A DNA stretch of 64,000 nucleotides from a virus. Of the stretch, positions 60,201 to 64,000 are shown in pieces. The notes beneath the pieces were generated by a model, which was given only the letters and a program-made list of their open reading frames with translations, did not search any database and was not told the DNA's origin. The stretch covers positions 1 to 64,000 of IMG/VR virus record IMGVR_UViG_3300025889_000075; one strand, 5' to 3'. Numbering within the stretch: the stretch's first letter is position 1; each line of letters begins with the position of its first letter. The translations under genes were made by a program, and so were the position numbers.

Positions 60201-60969
60201 TTATATCTTTACTTATGTGGGTGATTTTTTAACGTCAACCGAATATAGTATCACAAGGGTAACTATAGACTATGAACCATATACTGGTGATTTTCTTGGG
60301 GATTACACAGGATCTGTAACAAGAAACACATCAACCAGCGTCAATTATCAAAATTATTTAGAACCATATATCGTTAATTATGTTGGCGACTTTTTATCAT
60401 CAACTACTTTTACTAGTACGAAAATACCCGATGCTTTTGTGGGTGATTATTTGGGTGACTTCGTTGGGGATTATACTGGATCAATTCAATATGTTGGTAC
60501 AGCATTAGAAGATTATGCTGCAGAATATCTTAATACCTTTGTTGCTGACTACATAAGCAGTGCAGAGCAACAAAAAAATAGAACCAGTACAACAACCGAT
60601 GGATTTACTGGTGATTATATCGGAGGTTTTCTAGGATCTGTCAATAGTACGGTATCTGTATCAAAATCATTTGCAGGAACATACACAGGAAATTATACTT
60701 CAGACTATGTTAGTTCTGCTCAATACACAGAAACATATACGACTGATTCAACTGATAATTTTGTTACTGCATATACTGGAGATTTCGGCGCTGCTTATAC
60801 GGGAGATTATACAGGGTCATTAATTTACACGACGCTATATACTTCTGAAAGCACAGAAGATTATGCTTCAACTAGCACTGCAAGTTATACTGGGGAATTT
60901 GCGGCAACAACAATTTTACAAACAAATGAAGTGGTTGAAACTTATACATTATACGTGAGGATAGCATGA
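57274..60969 (+). CDS. Y-x-G-D-[FY] repeat fibre protein
   Basis: 1231 residues. The N-terminal 200 residues are unique (STPLKVLSNGDLRAFTEEEE). From about residue 270 to the end roughly twenty blocks of Y-[TIV]-G-D-[FY] occur, often doubled as YTGDFLGDYTGS or YIGDFIGDYIGS, joined by DFLSST-FTSTR linkers, with a larger period of roughly 40-45 residues. A non-repetitive globular insert of about 175 residues (59240-59770) interrupts the array. Almost no charged residues other than Asp and no Cys in the repeats. Probably an elongated beta fibre; the end of the protein reads ETYTLYVRIA. Confidence 0.75.
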   Translation: MGRASTPLKVLSNGDLRAFTEEEERYLAYAAGVHVSLLDSDQAGGITREQDGVNNLSLGPFIDSKYDQAVGAHVNLSSSTSQYPYWIKAGTLDKTSESFRNLISWDYSLNAIKEMNNNDLTVLGRRLSKTIAQNEYPGSYRIGSSSPGSDWTIYKQNAFTDTRTDGTATNYNIYIRTTGQTSNPHSGRVLPSALKRSSGGSGTYQGFERFSDQQLSYTLGEKVKELIAGGDIGTVLLRSTADGAPSSGTWVARGYATDTRQEVGDTDFVSTSTPTYVGNFQAEYLGDFQAEYALEVTYVTTSSGIITREYSGDYTGNFAGDYTTEFLGSQGYTNDFVSSSEISYTNVFVADFVGSAVKEKNVTESYTGDFLADFIGDYLGSTNRTSDYTGDFSGQFTGNYLGDFLSSTTFARTRTQTALENYTGDFLGNYTGSINYLGSNSVSYIADYVKVYIGDFLSSANFTSTRVTYAENEVIEEYTGDFIGDYIGSINVLKDNSVGYIADYIGDYIGDFIGSLNVQRDTSVTDESVMSSANITVPSANYLNYVGDYIGSVDDHPYTITYIGDFLTSTDYTNTTQHVTSVNYIGAGSTQDDGTKGYIGDFIGDYIGPDNKYHIKTFVEGYLNYVGDYIGSVGKSYIGTPSTDYANYIGDPYVANFVGQTTYTGTSYTVLSPQIIGVGAQVNGTGWGDGSTYINSQTAQSSISVPIQLQIAISGTTSPVAGVPGNTYKCTFNSSASSGVTVLGMTPNSNISPNRFNTLDSWTINGNQSVYFPQANSIYTFPGISYVNVNIILNSEGSGKLVLNVTNSTGSTIYRKSQLNTNGTAPSVYSTQNYTPDFQADLTYTPNYLGTSQINYLNDFVEGYVPYHSPFLGSAVDYSEQGPYAHAYTPDYITGYTGSTSVDYLGSLTVQTNNSVTYTSDYQVNYLGDYTGQVEYTGDFVANYTEPFIHNYIGDFITSTSYESIAEENYIRYANPYIFTYVGDFLTSTEYSITRVTIDYEPYTGDFLGDYTGSVTRNTSTSVNYQNYLEPYIVNYVGDFLSSTTFTSTKIPDAFVGDYLGDFVGDYTGSIQYVGTALEDYAAEYLNTFVADYISSAEQQKNRTSTTTDGFTGDYIGGFLGSVNSTVSVSKSFAGTYTGNYTSDYVSSAQYTETYTTDSTDNFVTAYTGDFGAAYTGDYTGSLIYTTLYTSESTEDYASTSTASYTGEFAATTILQTNEVVETYTLYVRIA

Positions 60970-61409
60970 ATGAATTATATTTGCCTAATGCATTTTGGAC
61001 TAATTGGGAAAAGAAAGGTGAAGACAAGTCGAGTATAACTGCTTTAAAAAGAATTGATTCCAATTCAACAATTCAAATTACAACGAACGAAGGTCAAGAA
61101 GATTATAACAATTTGATTTCTCAATTATCTTTGAGTAAAATAACTGAGAACACTGTTATACGTTTTAATAAGAAACAAAGGGAAAAGGCAGAAAAAGATC
61201 TTATTAAAGAACAAAGAGATAAATCTAAAATGCTTGAAGAACTTTTTTCTTTTAAACTTAAAGTATTTGAAACAGAATCGGTTAAAAATTCTGAGAATAA
61301 AAAAATTAAGTCTAAGATCAGAAAAGCAAAGTCTCAAATAGAAGCACAAGCATTAACTACATTATTGATTGGCATTGAAGAAGGTATTATTGATGAGCGA
61401 GCTAACTAA
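60966..61409 (+). CDS. Charged helical protein after the repeat fibre
   Basis: 147 residues. N-terminal NELYLPNAFWTNWEKKGEDK, then a Lys/Glu coiled coil (KKQREKAEKDLIKEQRDKSK). Overlaps the repeat fibre by 4 nt and the glycosyltransferase by 17 nt, so the group is coupled. A fibre assembly helper is a possibility by position. Function unknown. Confidence 0.55.
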   Translation: MNELYLPNAFWTNWEKKGEDKSSITALKRIDSNSTIQITTNEGQEDYNNLISQLSLSKITENTVIRFNKKQREKAEKDLIKEQRDKSKMLEELFSFKLKVFETESVKNSENKKIKSKIRKAKSQIEAQALTTLLIGIEEGIIDERAN

Positions 61410-62121
61410 AGGTTACATTGTTATTGCATCGAATAAGAAATTTTTTTACAAATCTGGTCTTTATTTGATAGAATCAATTAAAGATTATTACCCAGAAGCA
61501 AAATGTTGCTTGGTTACAGAAGAAAGATTTCTTGATGGAAATGAAAGTATAGTTGATGATCTTTTATTATGTGATGATCATTTGCGCGCGAAAATGGACG
61601 GCATGGCGAGATCCCCATATGATCTAACATTTTACATTGACGCTGATTGTGAAGTTGTACATGAAGACATAGCAAATGTTTTTGATGAGTTGGGTGATTA
61701 TGATGTGATGTTTACTGAATTGACCGACGATAGGAAATACTGTTTTAAAGAAGTTCATTTTCCTGCTGGTCAATTAAGACTTTGTGGTGGTGTTTGTTTA
61801 TATGATTTAAGTAGACCGATCGTTAAAGAATTTATGAAAGATTGGTATGATTTAACGGTCAAACAATATGCTAAACTTTGGTGGCCGACAAAAGAAAATG
61901 GCGAATATGATTATGATAATTATCCTAAAACATTAGCAAGATGGGATCAGTTTAGTCTTTGGTGGTTAGTTAATAAAGAACCAAAGTATAAAGATTTGAA
62001 AGTTGGTATTTTTGACGATGATGCTAGATGGAATCACTACTCAAAATATAAAATGCAACATTGTAGAAAACCAATTGTTATTAATCATTATTCGGATAGC
62101 AGCGTAAAAAAATCAGTTTAA
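61393..62121 (+). CDS. GT8-like glycosyltransferase inside the fibre locus
   Basis: 242 residues from ATG 61393; the upstream start at 61369 lies deeper in the previous gene. TKGYIVIASNKKFFYKSGLY is a GT-A start, FYIDADCEVVH places the DxD motif at Asp83-Asp85, and LRLCGGVCLYDLSRPIV and RWDQFSLWWL fit the acceptor and DQ regions of GT8 enzymes. Its location between fibre genes, far from the glycan island, suggests a fibre-related target. Confidence 0.62.
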   Translation: MSELTKGYIVIASNKKFFYKSGLYLIESIKDYYPEAKCCLVTEERFLDGNESIVDDLLLCDDHLRAKMDGMARSPYDLTFYIDADCEVVHEDIANVFDELGDYDVMFTELTDDRKYCFKEVHFPAGQLRLCGGVCLYDLSRPIVKEFMKDWYDLTVKQYAKLWWPTKENGEYDYDNYPKTLARWDQFSLWWLVNKEPKYKDLKVGIFDDDARWNHYSKYKMQHCRKPIVINHYSDSSVKKSV

Positions 62122-62122
62122 T

Positions 62123-62791
62123 ATGCAAAAAATTGAAATTGAAAATGAAGAGGTTTTAAATAATCTAAAACCTTTTGAATGGTTTGTTAACCAAACAGTT
62201 TGTGATTTAATTATTAGAGATGAAAAAAGTTTCTCTTGTAATAGAAACGATTATGTGTCAATTCCATACATGCAAAAAATAATGCGCATGGGAAAAGACC
62301 ATAATGGATTTCCTGAAAGAGTCAAAGGGTACAGTTTTAATGGCGTAGGATTGAAATTTAAAAATGCCTCTGATCCTTTAGTTTCAGAAATGATGAATCG
62401 TTATAACGAAAACATTTTTAATTTCTCTTCTTCTCTAATGTTAAGGCATAATGCATTATTTACTGTTTATCCTCCTGGGGGTTTTATTTCATGGCATAAT
62501 AATGCAAATGCATCCGCTTATAATTTTATTTTTACATGGTCTGAAACAGGCAATGGTTATTGGCAAAATTATGACATGGAAGAACAAAAAGTGGTAACGA
62601 TAAATGATAAACCAGGTTGGCAATGTAAATCTGGTTATTTTGGGTCGTACAATGAGAATCCAAATAAAATAGTTTACCACTCTGCATCAACCGATTGTTG
62701 GAGAATGACAGTTGCATTCGTCCTTGATCGGTCAGAAATGTCTAAGGGAATTCAAGATTTAATTATCGAAGAATTGTCTTTTACAGAATAG
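62123..62791 (+). CDS. Possible 2-oxoglutarate/Fe(II) oxygenase-like protein in the fibre locus
   Basis: 222 residues. YPPGGFISWHNNANASAYNF (His125-x-Asn127) and VYHSASTDCWRMTVAFV (His186, Arg194) lie in the places of the HxD...H metal triad and the 2OG-binding Arg of the double-stranded beta-helix oxygenases, with Asn instead of Asp. The first part has no signature. Starts 1 nt after the glycosyltransferase stop. Assignment is by motif only; a cupin-like non-enzymatic protein is possible. Confidence 0.5.
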   Translation: MQKIEIENEEVLNNLKPFEWFVNQTVCDLIIRDEKSFSCNRNDYVSIPYMQKIMRMGKDHNGFPERVKGYSFNGVGLKFKNASDPLVSEMMNRYNENIFNFSSSLMLRHNALFTVYPPGGFISWHNNANASAYNFIFTWSETGNGYWQNYDMEEQKVVTINDKPGWQCKSGYFGSYNENPNKIVYHSASTDCWRMTVAFVLDRSEMSKGIQDLIIEELSFTE

Positions 62792-62797
62792 AATCAT

Positions 62798-62805
62798 TAT
62801 AAATA
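62798..62805 (+). promoter_or_regulatory. T4-type late promoter
   Basis: TATAAATA 6 nt after the previous stop and 35 nt before the ATG at 62841; perfect consensus, no coding overlap. Confidence 0.7.
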
Positions 62806-62840
62806 AAAACGATTGTTGATCTTATTTCGGATTCGTTTTT

Positions 62841-63197
62841 ATGGCTCATTACGAAGATATTACCATCGACCAAGGTTCTGATGTATCACTAGAACTACAC
62901 TTGGTCGACACTCAAGGCGATAAGAAGAACCTAACAGGTTTTTCTGCAGCTGCAAAAATGAAAGTCAATTATAACAGCGATAGTGCAGACACGGTAACGT
63001 TTGACACATATATTGCTGCTCCTGCTACAGACGGTATTGTTGTTTTGAATTTGACAAACGCACAAACCGATCTATTGAATCCGAGAAAAAAATACGTTTA
63101 TGATGTTGAAGTTTCACATCTCGATAGTGATAGCAATACGATTATTGAGAGAGTGTTACAGGGAACTATAACAGTAACTCCATCAGTAACGAAATAG
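62841..63197 (+). CDS. Small beta-rich virion protein
   Basis: 118 residues. HYEDITIDQGSDVSLELHLV, NLTGFSAAAKMKVNYNSDSA and KKYVYDVEVSHLDSDSNT resemble the small BppU-like beta sandwich that starts many fibre and baseplate proteins. First gene after a late promoter. Role by context: fibre or baseplate attachment (inference). Confidence 0.6.
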   Translation: MAHYEDITIDQGSDVSLELHLVDTQGDKKNLTGFSAAAKMKVNYNSDSADTVTFDTYIAAPATDGIVVLNLTNAQTDLLNPRKKYVYDVEVSHLDSDSNTIIERVLQGTITVTPSVTK

Positions 63198-63209
63198 GAA
63201 CATAATCTT

Positions 63210-63497
63210 ATGGCGGTAATTAAAGCACAGGGGATTTCTACAGACGGAAAGACTCAGGTGAAAATCGTTGGGAGAAAAACAACTCAAGTTAAGAAAGTAA
63301 TTGTTGGTACTCCAATTAGGCGAGTAAACGTCAATGATGATATAAATAGTAGAATACCAGTAGACTTCATTGTTAATGTTACTGCTGGTAGCGGAAAGGC
63401 AGAAGGTGCTTTATTAACATTTAACGAAGGTACTGGCGAATTTCAACCATTACTTAGACTAGGAGACAATGTCGTTTCTGACGGCGGGGGATTTTAA
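63210..63497 (+). CDS. Small virion-type protein
   Basis: 95 residues. The Gly/Val-rich text KAQGISTDGKTQVKIVGRKT and GALLTFNEGTGEFQPLLRLG is beta-rich; similar short proteins occur before fibre genes in marine T4-like phages. 12 nt after the previous stop. Function unknown. Confidence 0.55.
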   Translation: MAVIKAQGISTDGKTQVKIVGRKTTQVKKVIVGTPIRRVNVNDDINSRIPVDFIVNVTAGSGKAEGALLTFNEGTGEFQPLLRLGDNVVSDGGGF

Positions 63498-63500
63498 TAA

Positions 63501-64000
63501 ATGGCAATTATTCAGATAAAAAGATCCAGTAGTTCGGGTGCGCCAGGACCAAGTACACTTAAGAATGGTGAATTAGCATATTCTTATTTAGACGGTACTG
63601 TTGGCAACGGTGGTGATCGTCTTTATATTGGCATCGGCGATAGCACCGATGGTTATGCAGATAGCGTAGTTGAAATCGGCGGTCAATTTTTTACTCAATA
63701 TTTAGATCATACTCCTGGAACATTAACTGCTAGTTCCGCAATTATTACTGACGCTAACAGTAAAATCGATCAACTCCTGGTCGATAATTTATCTTTAGAC
63801 GGTAATACTCTAACTACAACAAACACAGACGGTGATTTGATTCTTTCTGCTAATGGCAATGGTGTCATTAGTGCAAGCAGCAAACGTATTACAAACGTAG
63901 CAACGCCAACTTCTGGTACAGACGCTGCTAACAAAACTTATGTTGATCAACAAATTGGAACTTCTGTTAATTTAAGTATTACTGCTGATAGCGGTAGTTC
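63501..64000 (+). CDS. Tail-fibre protein, N-terminal part (cut by window edge)
   Basis: At least 166 residues visible. AIIQIKRSSSSGAPGPSTLK then NGELAYSYLDG and GDRLYIGIGD is the N-terminal attachment signature shared by fibre proteins of the major tropism determinant type; the following VTPTSGTDAANKTYVDQ-like text (NVATPTSGTDAANKTYVD) is a common fibre shaft motif. The frame is open to the end of the window. Confidence 0.75.
   Translation, partial: MAIIQIKRSSSSGAPGPSTLKNGELAYSYLDGTVGNGGDRLYIGIGDSTDGYADSVVEIGGQFFTQYLDHTPGTLTASSAIITDANSKIDQLLVDNLSLDGNTLTTTNTDGDLILSANGNGVISASSKRITNVATPTSGTDAANKTYVDQQIGTSVNLSITADSGS

Noticed and set aside
63341-63348. TATAAATA as another late promoter
   Set aside because: Lies inside the 63210 gene, about 150 nt before the next start; the text is explained by codons, so it may be chance in an AT-rich genome.
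1-64000. CRISPR array or insertion sequence
   Set aside because: No regularly spaced short repeats with unique spacers and no transposase with terminal repeats was seen; the repeats found are inside fibre genes, the promoter blocks and the 25.6 kb duplication.

Overview
This window is a continuous stretch of a T4-like contractile-tailed phage genome (a myovirus of the marine T4 superfamily), tightly packed, AT-rich by eye, and entered and left in the middle of genes (a lipase C-terminus at the left edge, a tail-fibre N-terminus at the right edge). The assignment rests on recognisable T4 homologues: gp32, gp33, gp4, gp26, gp51, gp48, gp53, gp27, gp5-type proteins, gp25, gp6 and gp8, on T4-type late promoters (TATAAATA) in front of several of them, and on genes typical of marine relatives (PhoH, class II ribonucleotide reductase, ThyX, T4-lysozyme-type endolysin, GIY-YIG endonuclease). 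No photosynthesis gene is present in the window; a complete isocitrate lyase gene points to a heterotrophic, probably marine, host. The host itself cannot be read from the sequence.

Layout. 1-7.6 kb: lysis and nucleotide metabolism (lipase end, overlapping spanin-like pair, adenosylcobalamin-type ribonucleotide reductase, PhoH, endolysin, several small proteins). 7.6-20.7 kb: nineteen same-strand genes, nearly all overlapping by 1-14 nt, that form a large glycan island: GT25-like, GT8-like, GT9-like and RxRxD-motif candidate glycosyltransferases, a radical SAM/SPASM enzyme, a HAD phosphatase-nucleotidyltransferase fusion, two methyltransferases, a cupin and a GDPD-like protein. 20.7-23.5 kb: a RecB-type nuclease and small early-type genes, three of them behind copies of one repeated promoter block. 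23.5-25.3 kb: tRNA-Tyr, tRNA-Thr, tRNA-Pro, isocitrate lyase and a structured RNA. 25.3-30.7 kb: small genes including a tandem duplication that runs into thyX, then a UDP-sugar dehydrogenase, gp33 and gp32.

30.7-34.8 kb is a minus-strand block (tape-measure candidate, gp51, gp26, a gp19/gp54-type tube protein, an unnamed conserved protein and gp4). It is divided from the plus-strand baseplate block by a short divergent region with late-promoter boxes facing both ways. 34.8-48.6 kb encodes the baseplate: gp48, gp53, gp27, a central hub/spike split into three separate proteins (OB-fold plus tail lysozyme, amidase, beta-helix), gp25, gp6, a gp7-position protein and gp8. 48.6-64 kb encodes very large, repetitive fibre or virion proteins, including a 1231-residue protein built from Y-x-G-D-[FY] repeats, and, between fibre genes, a GT8-like glycosyltransferase and a possible 2-oxoglutarate-type oxygenase.

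How it may fit together (inference): early sigma70-like promoters drive small takeover genes, tRNAs and metabolism (isocitrate lyase, ribonucleotide reductase, ThyX); gp33 with TATAAATA promoters drives structural genes; the glycan island and the fibre-linked GT/oxygenase pair could modify either the host envelope or the phage's own fibres.
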